A DNA stretch of 64,000 nucleotides from Impatiens glandulifera (lineage: Eukaryota > Streptophyta > Magnoliopsida > Ericales > Balsaminaceae): the NCBI RefSeq assembly GCF_907164915.1, contig NC_061863.1, forward strand, positions 6,006,340-6,070,339. Direction: 5' to 3'. How positions within the stretch are numbered: the stretch's first letter is position 1; the number at the start of each line of letters is the position of its first letter. A model generated the notes under the pieces. That model ran no database searches. It saw nothing but the letters and a program-made list of their open reading frames with translations, and had not been told where the DNA came from. This document shows positions 50,870-62,585 of the stretch, piece by piece. The position numbers and the translations under genes are program-made.

Positions 50870-52436
50870 CGCTTTCTATTTCTAGAAGGATGCACCGGTG
50901 GCCCACGGATGCAGTATAATTAGGGTTTCATTTTCTAAAACTAGCGAGCTCCGAAGAGGAATCGCATTCAGGTTTCCAACACTAAAAAGCCAATTATTAA
51001 TTATGAATGAAGACGTATCAATACAATTTGCTTTTTATTACTCAACGAACAGATGATGAACTTCAAAATTAAGGTAATTTTTATTTTTCATATTATAAAA
51101 AATAAAAGCAAATAGCACACTACAATCCTAAGTGCAATTAAATATGATCCAACAATACTTATTTATTTGTGATTAAAGTTAAATGTCAAATTATATTTTT
51201 TTTTAGAAACTCATTTAATAGTATCTAGTTCAACTATTTCAATTATAATTTTTAATTGGTTTTATTTTTATCTTTAATGGTATAATAAATGTTAATAATA
51301 GAAATACCTAAATATTAAACAAGGCTTAGTAATTTGTACTATATAGTTTTATTCCTTCCAAATTCTAGTTAAAGTCTTGTTTTATCCTTCCTTTATATCC
51401 TTAATTAAAATTTTCATTTTCAGATTGTTGGAAGTGAACGCTTAACAAAAAGCGGAATAACAGAATAAACAATGAAAGAAACAATGGTAACAAATTTTTA
51501 ATATGATTTTAATCTATTATACTTCATTTTAAATTTTTTTTAATGGTTGAATATTTACAAATCTTTTATACCATTTAGGGAATTTAAGTTGACAACCCCG
51601 CTTCAGTATTTTATGTAAATTATTATTGTTATTAAATTGATTGTTTTAAACAAATATATTTATTTGTCTATATATTTATTTTTCTTATAGAAAAACCTAG
51701 GGCTATCAATTTAATATTGATGATTACGATAAAAATAGATATGCATATATAGATATGCATATATAGTGAAGGTAACCATATTTTTTACATTAAAATTTTT
51801 AAATTTGTGTTTAATAAATTTTATTTATATATATTAATTTTAAAAGTTTACAACGATGAGATAAGGGATATGATATCTCGAGAGAGTCATCAAAATATAA
51901 ATGTTATTTATATTAAACAAAATTTTCAAATATCATTATTGAAAAAATATTTTTTTTATTAGAAATATCATTATTTTGACAAATATATATATTTTTTTAT
52001 TATCTTTTCAGTTGTTTGGTCTTTAATGAATGACAACTTTTAAAGAGTTACTTGTCAAACTTTATGTTTCTAAATATCACGAAAGTATGATTTTTTTTTT
52101 AAAATTATGGAAAATATAGTTATATAAATATATTAAAACTTTAATTTTCAGATTGTTGGACCACAAGCATGCGGGATTGGTTGATTTGGGAGTGAACGCT
52201 TAACAAAAAAACGGAGTGACAAAAGAAACATTGAAAGAAACAATGGTAACAAATTTTTAATATGATTTTAATCTATTATCCTTCAATTTATAATTTTTGT
52301 AATTGTTGAATATTTACAGCATATCAACAAAAGTTTGTTAACTCTGGGATGGGTCCATTTCTAAAGCTTAAGAATATATGATTATATGTAGGCTGCAAAT
52401 ATCCTCACATGACGTGTTCAGCCATCCGAATTCTTT
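50870..52436. other. Spacer with a duplicated segment
   Basis: 51421-51530 and 52149-52290 share CAGATTGTTGGA, AGTGAACGCTTAACAAAAA, AAAGAAACAATGGTAACAAA and TTAATATGATTTTAATCTAT. In both, the block looks like an exon bounded by a CAG acceptor and an ATG|GTAAC donor, but no open frame or known protein emerges. Confidence 0.45.
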
Positions 52437-52529
52437 GCTCAGCTTGTAGAACTCTTAAAAACATGTGAATATAGAACTTTGGCTATTGGAGATGGAGGAA
52501 ATGATGTGAGAATGATACAACAAGCATAG
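52437..52529 (+). pseudogene. P4-type ATPase (ALA2-like flippase) fragment
   Basis: Reads AQLVELLKTCEYRTLAIGDG then GNDVRMIQQA and a TAG stop. GDGxND is the hinge motif of P-type ATPases, and the surrounding residues fit the aminophospholipid translocase family; ALA2 is my best guess. Only about 30 codons survive. The preceding sequence (CCGAATTCTTTGCTCAG) is out of frame, and no downstream exon follows. Clearly a fragment. Confidence 0.65.
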
Positions 52530-54318
52530 ACTTAACAATTATAGAATATAGTTTCTTCTGAAAATTAGTTCTCTTAATTGTAACTTGTGTTTAGTTATAA
52601 ATCTAAAACTTTAGATGTATCTGTTTCTGCTGAAAGAAAGTGCTTTGGATAGGCTTTTTCACTTTGTTATACTTTGTAGTTATAGTTAGGTTATACTTTG
52701 TAATACTAATGACAAATATGATTCCCTTTAATGCATGTGTGAGAATAATATTGTCTGCCTAATTCCCCCAAAGAACTAATGACAAAGTACTACTTGGTTG
52801 AAATCTTCGTGTTCTGATGGAAGTCATGGAACAAGGTTAGTCCCAAAATATGATTTTTTTTTTATATAAATATTCAATCAATTTAGCTGATTTAAAGGTC
52901 AAAACCAGACCAAAACCAGGCCAGACCAGACCGTTCCTTAAATATCGAGCAACCTACCAATTACAACAGAATATCGGATTTTCTTTTCCTTTACCAAAAT
53001 CGAAAACTAAACTCACTTGGCTAATCCTCATATATATATATATACTTGCATAGACTTGTACCAAACACCCTTTTCAAACATCAATAAATGCATCATTCAA
53101 ATCGACACCTCCAAAGTAACTTGGCTCCCTCGTACCTCAGGTGAACAGAGGTCAATCGGAAAATGCATTCCGCAGAGTGGTGAGAATCTAACCACTTATA
53201 TTTTCCTTCTATTTTCCATTTTCATATCTTGCTCTTCCCTGTACACATTTTTTTTCCTTTCAATAAATGTATTTTTCACCACTCATCATCTATATGAAGT
53301 TATCATTGCACTTCAGATTGTATTATTCCTGGATAACATGCAGGTTCATATTTCATTCAGGATATGAAACTATATGTCTATAGGATGAATCAATATGAAC
53401 AAAGGAAAAACTCATTATGAGAAAAGATGATTATAAAGAATATTTTGTTTGTTTATTTTATTTGGTCTTTATTTTGGTTCTGATGGTATTTTCATATTTA
53501 TCATGACAGTATGTGAAGCAGGTTTTCACATCTTGCACTGATGCGTTAAAGAAAAAACAGTTATGCTACATGCTGCTTGCGCGACATGTAAGTGACTCTA
53601 GATCATTATAACTTCAGAGTTATGTTGGTGCTTTAACCCAGTACTATATTTCAAGTACTTGATTTAGGACTTATGAGTGATTATGGAGAATATATTTATA
53701 TAACTTCTCTTTGATAATATCATTTCTTTTTGCTTTTGTGCTGTAATGTATTCAGGGAGTAACCTTTGAACTTGATGAAGAAAGGGAGGCATTGCAAGAA
53801 ATTATCAACAACACCAAGCTAAGTGAAGTATATATTACCCTTGCTCGTGATTTAGAATTGATGGAGCCGAAGTCTCCTGAGGATATTTACAAGGTGGTAG
53901 AGCTGTCTCAATCTTACCCATGGTCTCCTGAGGATTACTTGCCAACACACTTCAAAATTTTCCATGTTCATTAGTATCGTTACTTTGTGTATGATTGCTT
54001 GATATTTCATCAACATTTTGGTGCTCTCTTAAACATTTTCATCAAAATTCAATTACTGCTATAATGAAATAAGGAATTGTTTGTTTATTAATTGTTCCTT
54101 ATCCCTTGATGCGAAAGTATCTTATTCTATTTTTTATTTTTTTTCTACATTTGTACAATACATGAACCATATTAAAAAATATTTATCACTTTGTTTTTTT
54201 TTATCATCCAATTTCCTTGAACTTCTTTTGTATCATATCAGGTAAAAGATGTACCATGTTTTAGTTCCTAAAATGAATGCCCTTCGAGTGAAAATATAGT
54301 TTCTTGTTGCTTGTCTTG

Positions 54319-54466
54319 TGTCAAATGTAATTTCATTTTTAACTCTGAATATGGTTTGTGTAGAGTATATATATACATGAACATTCTATAACCTAATGGG
54401 CCGTATCTCCGGCCCATTTAATCATATATAATAATAGTATATCAATTAATATAACATATTCTAACA
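54319..54466 (-). repeat. 3' LTR of the copia element
   Basis: About 148 bp, TG..CA ends. Contains TATATATATACATGAAC and AATGGGCCGTATCTCCGG. Adjacent to the PPT at about 54467-54475. Confidence 0.9.
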
Positions 54467-54513
54467 CCCTTCCTCAAGTTGGAGCATACAAATCACAGAT
54501 GCCCAACTTGGAT

Positions 54514-57500
54514 CTAAAATGGTCGAATAATTGTTTCCAAGAGGCTTAGTGAGAATATCAGCGAATTAAGAAGTCGTGGGAACATGGGAAGCAACAATAG
54601 TCCCATCTTGGATATGATCCCGTAAGAAATGTAAATCCACTTTAATGTGTTTGCTACGCTCATAAAACACTGGATTTTAAGCCATATGAAGAGCTGATTG
54701 GCTGTCTGAGTACACATGCATACCCGATTGAGGTACTCCAAGGAACACCATGACCCCTTGTAGCCACTTCAACTCACAAATCAAAGCTGCTAAAGATCGA
54801 TACTCAGCCTCAGCGGAAGATAAGGCCACAGTTGGCTGTTTCTTGACTTACAGGACACGAGAGAAGAGCCAAGAAACACCAACCACACAGTAACCGATCT
54901 GCGAGACTTGGGACAGGATACCCAGTCCGAATTATACCATCCAGATAACCGAAGATCACAATCACTCCTCAAGAGTATACCCTGTCCTGGGGCATTTTTT
55001 AGATATCTCACAACCCGTAATGCTGTCTGATAGTGATCCTGTAATGGTCATTCATAAACTGAGATAATATATGTACAGAGTAAGCTATATTAGGTCTTGT
55101 GAAAGACAAATATATCAATCTCCCCACCAACCGTCGATAGCTCTCCGGATCCTCCATCTGCGCACTCACTAACTCCCCCAACTTATGATTCTGCTCCATA
55201 GGAAAACCAGAAGGCATAGCACCCAGAAAACCACACTCTGAAATAATATCTAGAACATATTTCCGTTGACACAAATAAATGTCCTCAGCACTTCTGGCAA
55301 CCTCAACCCTCATAAAGTACTTTATATCCCCCAAGTCCTTCATATGAAAACATGATGATAAATATTGCTTGAAGACCTCTAGTGTCCCCAAATCACTCCC
55401 TGATACTATCATGTCATCCACATATATCAAGACATGTAAGACAACATCACTGCTCACAAAGGAAAATGGAGAATGATCCGAACGAGACAAAATAAAACCA
55501 CAAGAAAGCAAGATAGTTGTTAGTTAGGCAAACCAACAACGAGGCGCCTATTTCAGTCCATAGAGAGACTTACGCAGGCGACACACTTTGTTGGTATGAC
55601 CGAGCTCAAAACCTGGTGGTAGACGCATGTATACTTCCTCTGTCAGATCACCATGGAGAAAAGCATTATGCACATCAATCTGGTGCAAGTATCAACCCCG
55701 AACAACAACAACTGAAAGGAATGCCCGAACAGTACTCATTTTGACAACTGGGGCAAAGGTCTCAAAGTAGTCAATCCCCTCAAGCTGATGGTTGCCAAAG
55801 ACAACCAGACGTGCCTTCAAGTGCTCAATTGACCCATCAGAATTGTGCTTGATCTTGTAGACCCAGCGACTGCCCAATGCCTTCTTCCCTTGAGGTAAAT
55901 CCTCCAAACTCCACGTTCCATTGTCCTCCAAGGCTCGTATCTCACTCTGCATGGCTGTGCGCCATCTAGGATCACGAGAGGCCTGTCTGTAAGATTTAGG
56001 CTCAACGCCTATAGAAATGGCAGTTAAAAAATTCCAATGTCTCACAAAGAATAAATCATAACTCAAATGATGTGCAAGAGGATACCGAGTACCTAAGGAA
56101 GAGTCAGAGCTGGATGAATGATGTCGAAAGGGGTAATATAATTAGTCAACCGAGAAGAAGGAGTCTGAGTCCTCATACCTCTGCCCAACTGTTGCTGATT
56201 GACGCTCGACTGCGGTTGTTCAACGCTAAACTCGCTCGCCTGCTGCACAACCGGCGAACCAGGCTTCTTAGAAGAGCCATGCAAATTAGTCTCCTTCACC
56301 GAATCCTGCGGACCAGCCTCTTCGCCTAAAGCCCTCTCTGGCTCATCAGACACCATGAACTCTCCTACCGAAACCTGGTCTGGTGCCTCCTCCACAACAC
56401 TAATGGGAGGAACAAAGACAGGACAATCCATATGAGCAAAAGGAAACTCATTTTCATAGAAAACAACATCACAAGACACAAAAACCTCTTTAATTTCTCA
56501 ATCCAATAACCTTCACCCCTTCTTATCAAGGGGATAACCCAAAAACACACACTTACGACTACGACTAGCAAACTTATCACGACGAGAGTGTAAATCAAAG
56601 GCATAACATAAGCAATCAAAAACACGCACGTTAGACAGAGTGGGAGCGATATTATATAACACCTTATAAGGAGTACGGAAGCCCAAAACACGAGAAGGAG
56701 TCCTATTTATCAAGTAACATGCAGTAATAACACATTCCCCCAATACTCAATAGGAATAGAACTCTGAAACATGACAGCCCGTGCAACATTCAAGATATGT
56801 CGATGTTTCCTTTCTACTCTACCATTTTGTTGAGGAGTATGCACACAAGAAGTTTGAAATAATACACTAGCCTCAGAAAAATAAGATTTCAAAAAATTAA
56901 ATTACGTTCTATTATCAGTTCTTACATGTCTAATATCAACTCCAAATTGTCTTTTGACCATAGCAATAAATTTTATAAAGACAATGAAACTTTAGTTTTA
57001 GAAGATAAAAGAACTACCCACACAGCTCGACTAAAATCATCAACCAAAGTAAGAAAATAACGTGCTCCATTAGAGGAGGGAACAACATAAGGACCCCAAA
57101 GGTCACAATGTACTAAATCAAAAATACTTCTCGCATATGAATCTCTGTCATAAAAAACAATCCTAGACTGTTTGGCCTGATAACAAATATCACAAGAGCT
57201 AACACTAGGAGAACGACAAGTAATACTAACACTAGGTAAATGTTGCAGCACACTATCTAAAGGATGCCCCATCCTACTGTGCCAAATCCCCAAACTCTCA
57301 ATTGAGCAGACAAAAAGTGACACCGGAACACTGCACCAGTAGTAGAGACCCCCCCTTCGTTCACCTGCTCCAATCACCTTCCTGGTACTGTGGTCCTGAA
57401 AAGTACATAAATTAGATGAGAATGATATATCACCATGATAATCATCAATCAACTAAGTAACAGAAATCAAGTTACAGGTCAAAGATGGGACAAATAAAAC

Positions 57501-57806
57501 ATTTTTTAGAGTAATCTCGGGAGATAAGTACACAGAACCCCATATATGAACAGTAACAATGCTACCATCATGTAGAGAAATGGGACACTCCGTCCCCACA
57601 AAGTAATCAACTAAACAGTCTTGGACCCTAGTGGCATGTAAGGTAGCCCATGAATCAATAATCCAAGATAAATGATATTTACCACTCAAACGATTAGTGC
57701 AAGAACCATCGTTACCAGCTAGGCGAAGGAGATTCTGCCATTGAGTGGGAGTTAAACCAGGAATAATGAATGAACCATGTTGGGGTGAAGGGGGCTGCTC
57801 CACCAA
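54514..57806 (-). pseudogene. Copia pol remnants: protease, integrase, RT, RNase H
   Basis: From high to low coordinates: protease-like segment with WIIDSWATLHAT, where the catalytic D-S/T-G has become D-S-W (57453-57806); HHCC and integrase core with WHSRMGHP, CDICYQAKQ, HCDLWGP and LVDDFSR (56973-57452); integrase glutamate region PQQNGRVERKH (56710-56892); post-integrase CLCYAFD and FLGYPLD (56513-56743); RT start WVYKIKH..ETFAPVVK (55692-56066); RT core with YVDD (55008-55511); RNase H-side fragment (54790-55011). Each piece ends in a stop or frameshift. The lost protease glycine alone would be expected to inactivate processing. Confidence 0.85.
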
Positions 57807-57809
57807 ACC

Positions 57810-58833
57810 CTACGCACCAGCTAAACCCGCGCTAAAGCCTCCAATGAAACTCGAAACCACGACAGCAGCCTGCGCACCTCTAGCCTGTGCACCTCCAACC
57901 GAGGCACCTCCAATCGTCGCGCCTCTACGCCTAGGATCACCACCTCGCCCTTTATGCTGTCGCTCAAGAGACCACTCCGGAAACCCATGCTTATCAAAAC
58001 AGTCAGCAACATCATGTCCCTGTTTCTTACAATGAGAACACACCAACTTTGATTTATCAACCACATTAGAAGGGCAAGAAGATAAAGCAAAGAGTTCATA
58101 CGAGACGACATTCTGATCAGCATTACGGGCATCCTCAGCTTCACGAAGTGTCTAATAAGCATTGTTCAACGTGGGTGGGGGTTTCTACGCCAATAAAGCA
58201 GAACGAGTAGCAGAATACTTAGAGCTCAAGCCCCCCCAAAATTGATGATAATGCTTTGTATCACGTAAACTCTGCAACTGTGTCGGGGGTCTGTCACACT
58301 CACATATCGGAAGAGGAAATAAGACAACTTGCTCCCCCATAGGCGTTGTAATGCCCCAAAGTAAGAAGAGATGGACATCGTCGCAGACTGGTTACAGGAA
58401 TACAATTCACGAAGAAATGAGTTATGACGGGTTCCATTCGAAACAACATAATACTCCTCAAGCAGACTCCATAAAGGGCCCACCTCATCACAGTAAGGAA
58501 TCTCACCACGGAACTTAGGATCAATGATGTTTAATACCCATTGAACTAATATTGCCTAAACAACATGTCAATCCTCCAATCGTGCTAAATCACCTCTAGT
58601 TTCACCACAGTACCATTTAAAAAACCCATCTTACGACGAACCACCAAAGATAAACGAAACGATTTTGACCACTCAACATAATTATTATCCTTCAAAACAA
58701 CAGGAGTAATAACGAGACTATGTAAATCAGTACTACTAAAAAAATGGGTCCTTCGGAGGCTGGCTTCCACCAGCCGCAGTACGAACCGAACCAGGAGCTC
58801 CACCGAACGCAGCTTGCTGCAGCAACGTCGCAA
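57810..58833 (-). pseudogene. Copia gag remnant with CCHC zinc knuckle
   Basis: The N-terminal gag signature DNNYVEWSKSFRLSL and RRKMGFLNGT lies at about 58590-58750. The middle is broken by shifts. A zinc knuckle CSHCKKQGHDVADC (C-x2-C-x4-H-x4-C) lies at about 58000-58045, followed by a Gly/Ala/Arg-rich stretch. Capsid-type structural protein of the element; not intact. Confidence 0.8.
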
Positions 58834-58972
58834 GCTGTTGAGCGAAACTCGTCTCTACGTCCGGACCACCAGAAGACTACAACTCCGCGTCGAAGACGCC
58901 GGAAATATCATCACCGTTTGGCATATCAACGGTGAATTGACAAAATACTGGGTATGGTTTAATATTTAGATA

Positions 58973-58985
58973 GGATCTGATACCA
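58973..58985 (-). other. Primer-binding site of the copia element
   Basis: TGGTATCAGATCC on the element strand, immediately inside the 5' LTR. Complementary to the initiator tRNA-Met 3' end except near its last bases. Confidence 0.85.
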
Positions 58986-59134
58986 TGTCAAATGTAATTT
59001 CAATTTTTAACCCTAAATATGGTTTGTGTAGAGTATATATATACATGAACATTCTATAACCTAATGGGCCGTATCTCTGACCCATTTAATCATATATAAT
59101 AATAAAATATCAACTAATATAACATAGTCTAACA
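58986..59134 (-). repeat. 5' LTR of the copia element
   Basis: About 149 bp, about 94-95% identical by eye to the LTR at 54319-54466. The target duplication TCTTG follows at 59135-59139. Confidence 0.9.
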
Positions 59135-59310
59135 TCTTGGCAGGACAAACTAATGGCAGCTCCATCAGAAGCTTCTAGAAGCGCTACTCCCTCTGGGAAC
59201 TGACTTTTCGTGAACATGGAAAAGCTAGTGCAACGGATAGTCTTGGGTATGAACCCCGAGGATTCTGCACTGAAATCACTACTCGTCGAACTTGATAAAC
59301 GTACATGAAC

Positions 59311-60041
59311 TATCACCGGGTTTCAACGGAAATATCGAGTAAAAAACTCGAAGAACACTCACAAAACAAGAAGATGACTTTTGGAAGAGTAAGAAAATAT
59401 AAGATGATGTAGTGATGTGAAATGAATATTGAATGGGTATATATTGCTGAGAATTAAACCTTCAAATAAATCATCCAAAATGTTTATTAACAATGAATAT
59501 TGCTCATTAATTGTCAATTTGTCCGTAACTAATTAACATCGTTGCTTATACCTTAATTTATTGAAATACAATGTTAGACATTCAATGCTAGCTAATTGAA
59601 GAGTCTAAAGGTTAGCCAATTGATAGGCCAATTAAAGTTAAATGTTTATCAGAATATTATACTTTAATTTTCTAATTAGACATTAAATAATTAATATTTA
59701 ATTATAATTTGAATTAAATTCACCGTTAATTCACGTTTGAATTTATGTGAATTTTATTTGATTTTATTTATTCATAATTTTATTTCCATTCATTAATGGA
59801 ATTAACTTAATTCCAACAAACTTTTGATATCAAACCTTTGTATATTAAGTGACCTTGGAGATACCTAAACATATTTGTGAGTTACACCGTAGAGAATGCA
59901 TATTCTTTTTCTTTACTCTTTCCAATAATTACTAAAATAATTTTGCTCACTAGTAATGTGTCATATATTATCTTCCAAAAATATGTCAAAGAAAAATTAA
60001 TTTTTTTAGTTTAGGAAAATATTTGACGAATAATGATATCA
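59311..60041. other. AT-rich spacer, no gene seen
   Basis: Sequence after the RPN1 remnant. The first 150 bases might still derive from the same captured segment, but I see no recognisable exon. Confidence 0.5.
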
Positions 60042-60219
60042 TCCATCTTCCATCTTCCATCTTCCATCTTCCATCTTCCATCTTCCATCTTCCATGTTCC
60101 ATGTTCCATGTTCCATGTTCCATGTTCCATGTTCCATGTTCCATGTTCCATGTTCCATGTTCCATGTTCCATGTTCCATGTTCCATCTTCCATGTTCCAT
60201 CTTCCATCTTCCATCTTCA
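60042..60219. repeat. 7-bp minisatellite (TTCCATC/TTCCATG), 25 units
   Basis: Seven TTCCATC units (the first lacks one T), thirteen TTCCATG units, then C, G, C, C, C variants, ending in TTCATG. Two homogeneous blocks of variants suggest unit-by-unit amplification. Open frames on both strands here are artefacts of the repeat. Confidence 0.95.
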
Positions 60220-60339
60220 TGTAGACAACTCCAATTCCTTCAAATTCCATTCATGATTCTTGCATATCAACATCTTCTGATACCCATAGAGTCAATCCAT
60301 ACAAGGTGTCATGTGGAAAGAAACACTAGTAAAAAATCG

Positions 60340-60798
60340 ACCTTTACCGACGGTTTTTTCCGAAGGTTTTATAAACCTCTCCTAAATACTCCCGAGAGGA
60401 ATAAATCTTTTAGTATTAAAAATAGATTCCGAGAGGGGTGTAAAACCTTTGGTTTTACTAATTAGTACCGAAAGTTCTTTGTAGAACTTTCGGTTTTTAC
60501 CTTCCCAAAAAATCAAAAATAATTCTAAGTGTTGGATGTGGGTTAATTGCGAAGGTTTTTACAAAAACCTTCGGTTTTGCAATCTTGGAGATTTTTAAAT
60601 GCGAAGGTTATTCAAAGAACCTTCGGTTTTAACTTTTTTGAAATTCTCTTTTGCGATGGTTTTCCAAAAAACCTTCAGTTTTGACTCAATTAAAAATAAT
60701 TCTAAGTTTGGTAATGGTTATTTCCGAAGGGTTTTTAATAAACCTTCGATTTTGACTAATATCAAAACCGAAAGTAATATGAAAACCTTCGGTATCTA
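60340..60798. repeat. CACTA subterminal hairpin repeats
   Basis: About seven inverted pairs spaced roughly 50-70 bp. Examples: ACCGAAAGTTCT with AGAACTTTCGGT (4-base loop, near 60468); GCGAAGGTTTTT with AAAAACCTTCGG (near 60550); GCGAAGGTT..AACCTTCGG (near 60600). Some arms are degenerate (GCGATGG, CCTTCAG). Confidence 0.8.
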
Positions 60799-60802
60799 CC
60801 TC

Positions 60803-60810
60803 TATAAATA
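60803..60810 (+). promoter_or_regulatory. TATA box of the CACTA-internal transcript
   Basis: TATAAATA just after the last subterminal hairpin, followed by a pyrimidine and CCG-rich leader. Leader exon 1 ends at 60919 (CAG|GTTTGT), and the next exon begins at 61203, one base before the ATG. Confidence 0.65.
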
Positions 60811-61203
60811 CAAACTCTAACCATTCTCTTTTTCATTCCACTCTCTCCTTTCTCTCTCTTCCGCGCCGCAGCCGCCGCCTCCTCCACCGCCGCTTCTCTT
60901 CTTCTCTTCTCGCGATCAGGTTTGTTTCATTTGTTTTTTTTTTGTTGTTTATTATTAGATTTAGATTTCTTATAATGTAGTTTATATATATTATCTAGAT
61001 TTAGGCTAGTTTAAATTATTTGTTTGTTTCATTGATTTAGATTTGTCTATACGTTATTGTTTAGATTAAATTTAGGTTAGTTTGTTAAATATATATGATT
61101 TTGTTAGATTTGTTATTTTGTTTGATTGAAGTTATATTAGATTTAGTTTACGGTTATTTTGTTTGATTAATATATATATACATATATCTGAAATGCATTT
61201 AGG

Positions 61204-61485
61204 ATGGGTGATTCATGGAATAGTCTTCGGCGTACACCGGAGAAACTGTCTCGGTGTTACCAGAATTTGCTAGCACAAACAGAAATTGCGGCACGTGAGG
61301 AAGAGGTGAGACAGATGACGTTGGAAATGGAGCAAATCCGATTGAGGGATGCGGAAAGAGGCCGATTGCTGAGTGAAATTAAAGCGGACAGGGTTAAAAT
61401 GGCCCAAAGATTAGAGAATCTCGGACAAGAACTTGGATTGTTGAGGAGTAGACTGAATCAACCACCCCCTCCTCCCCCCATCTAA
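61204..61485 (+). CDS. 93-residue coiled-coil protein inside the CACTA element
   Basis: Single-exon frame from ATG (one base after an ATTTAG acceptor) to TAA. The N-terminus is basic (WNSLRRTPEKLSRCYQ). A charged heptad-rich helix spans about residues 28-84 (REEEVRQMTLEMEQIRLRD, LSEIKADRVKMAQRLENLGQ), then SRLNQPPPPPPI at the end. No nuclease motif. The C-terminal coiled coils of plant CACTA-associated proteins look similar, so it may be the tail of a shortened element protein able to dimerise. That is an inference; I do not recognise a specific family. A spliced leader and upstream TATA box argue that it is expressed. Confidence 0.6.
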   Translation: MGDSWNSLRRTPEKLSRCYQNLLAQTEIAAREEEVRQMTLEMEQIRLRDAERGRLLSEIKADRVKMAQRLENLGQELGLLRSRLNQPPPPPPI

Positions 61486-61663
61486 TAATCTCTAGATTAT
61501 ATTGTTTGATTAATTATGTGTTTTGTTTTCCGTACGAACGATAACATTTTTATGTGTTTTGTTTTAATAATTATGAATTATTATTATTATCTTTGGTTTG
61601 GTTTTAATATGTTAAATGAGTTATTTTATTTTTGTTTGCTTTTCACTTTTTTTTTTAAAAAAC

Positions 61664-62265
61664 AGCATGGTCAAAACCGAACGTTTATTTGAAAACCTTC
61701 GGTTTTGACCCTTGGTTAAAAAGATCTGAAAATTTTCTAAGTATGGGGAAGGGTAAAAACGAAGGTTTATTTGAAAACCTTCGGTTTTGACCATTGGTTA
61801 AAAAAATCTGAAAATTTTCTAAGTATGGGGAAGGGTAAAAACCGAAGGTTTATTTGAAAACCTTCGGTTTTGACCCTTGGTTAAAAAAATCTGAAAATTT
61901 TCTAAGTATGGGGAAGGGTAAAAACCGAAGGTTTATTTGAAAACTTCCGGTTTTGTCCATTGTTTAAAAAAATAGAAATTTTTCTAAGTATGGGGAAGGG
62001 ACAAAACCGAAGGTTTATTTGAAAACCTTCGGTTTTGTCCTTTGTTTAAAAAAATATGAAAATTTTTTAAGTATGGGAAAGGGTAAAAACCGAAGGTTTA
62101 TTTGAAAACCTTCGGTTTTGACCCTTGGTTAAAAAAATCTGAAAATTTTCTAAGTATGGGGAAGGGTAAAAACTGAAGGTTTATTTGAAAACCTTCGGTC
62201 TTGACCCTTGGTTAAAAAAATCTGAAATTTTTCTAAGTATGGCGAAGGGTAAAAACAGAAAGTTT
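61664..62265. repeat. Tandem array of 82-83 bp units, each with a hairpin
   Basis: Seven units plus a partial eighth; the marker AAGTATGGGGAAGGG recurs at offsets of 82, 83, 82, 83, 83 and 83. Each unit carries AAAACCGAAGGTTT, the loop ATTTGA, and AAACCTTCGGTTTT: a perfect 14-bp stem with a 6-base loop in the best copies. Some arms are mutated (ACCGAACG, ACTTCCGG). The array begins about 180 bp after the ORF stop. Confidence 0.9.
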
Positions 62266-62585
62266 TACTATTAACTCTTGGAATTACTATTTCACAAATT
62301 GTTAAATTAATTGTTTTTTTTTGTTGTAATCTAGACTCCTAACTAATATTATCAAGTGTATGTTTTATTTGAAAATTTTAGATTGTGTTTAATGTTAAAG
62401 TGTTCAATAATGTGTTTGATCATATAGAGAAGTGTATATGAATGTTTATGTAGGATTATCCTATGTATTTGTGTAATGTTTGATCATATGGATTGGGAAA
62501 TGTTTTAAGGATATCAAATGTGTTAAATTAATGTTGTTCAAGGTTATTACAAAGCGAGAAACCAATTAATTTAATAATTTGTCAA

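Larger units (their letters stand above)
54319..59134 (-). mobile_element. Ty1/copia retrotransposon, full structure, coding region decayed
   Basis: Both LTRs are present (about 148-149 bp, TGTTAGA..TTTGACA on the element strand), flanked by identical TCTTG target duplications (54314-54318 and 59135-59139). The primer site TGGTATCAGATCC, next to the 5' LTR, matches the 3' end of initiator tRNA-Met. A purine tract (GAGGAAGGG) precedes the 3' LTR. Order gag, zinc knuckle, protease, integrase, RT and RNase H is that of copia. By hand the LTRs differ at about 8 substitutions and one indel, so insertion is not very recent. Internal frames are shifted or stopped in many places, so any movement would need proteins from other copies. 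Inserted in the RPN1 pseudogene. Confidence 0.93.
53302..59310 (+). pseudogene. RPN1: 26S proteasome subunit RPN1 pseudogene, split by a copia element
   Basis: Intron-containing fragments of the 19S base subunit RPN1 (PSMD2). Pieces: ALQIVLFLDNMQ to 53343; YVKQVFTSCTDALKKKQLCY in 53510-53587; GVTFELDEE..REALQEIINNTKLSE..ARDLELMEPKSPEDIYK in 53756 to about 53895, missing several codons after ELDEE. Beyond the retrotransposon at 54319-59134, WQDKLMAAPSEAS..SGN, then a TGA where the family has Trp, then EHGKASA in another frame. GT-AG borders remain, so it arose as genomic DNA, not as a processed copy. Stops, frameshift, internal deletion and missing ends make it non-functional. Exons further 5' and 3' of the protein are absent. 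Confidence 0.85.

Noticed and set aside
53017..53367. 116-codon plus-strand ORF
   Set aside because: Only its end overlaps the RPN1-like ALQIVLFLDNMQ exon; the rest is intronic text with no similarity.
58744..58935. Plus-strand ORF inside the copia element
   Set aside because: Antisense of the gag 5' region of a minus-strand element.
59986..60465. Several overlapping ORFs on both strands over the heptamer repeat
   Set aside because: Translations of a simple repeat in three frames per strand; no start context or family.
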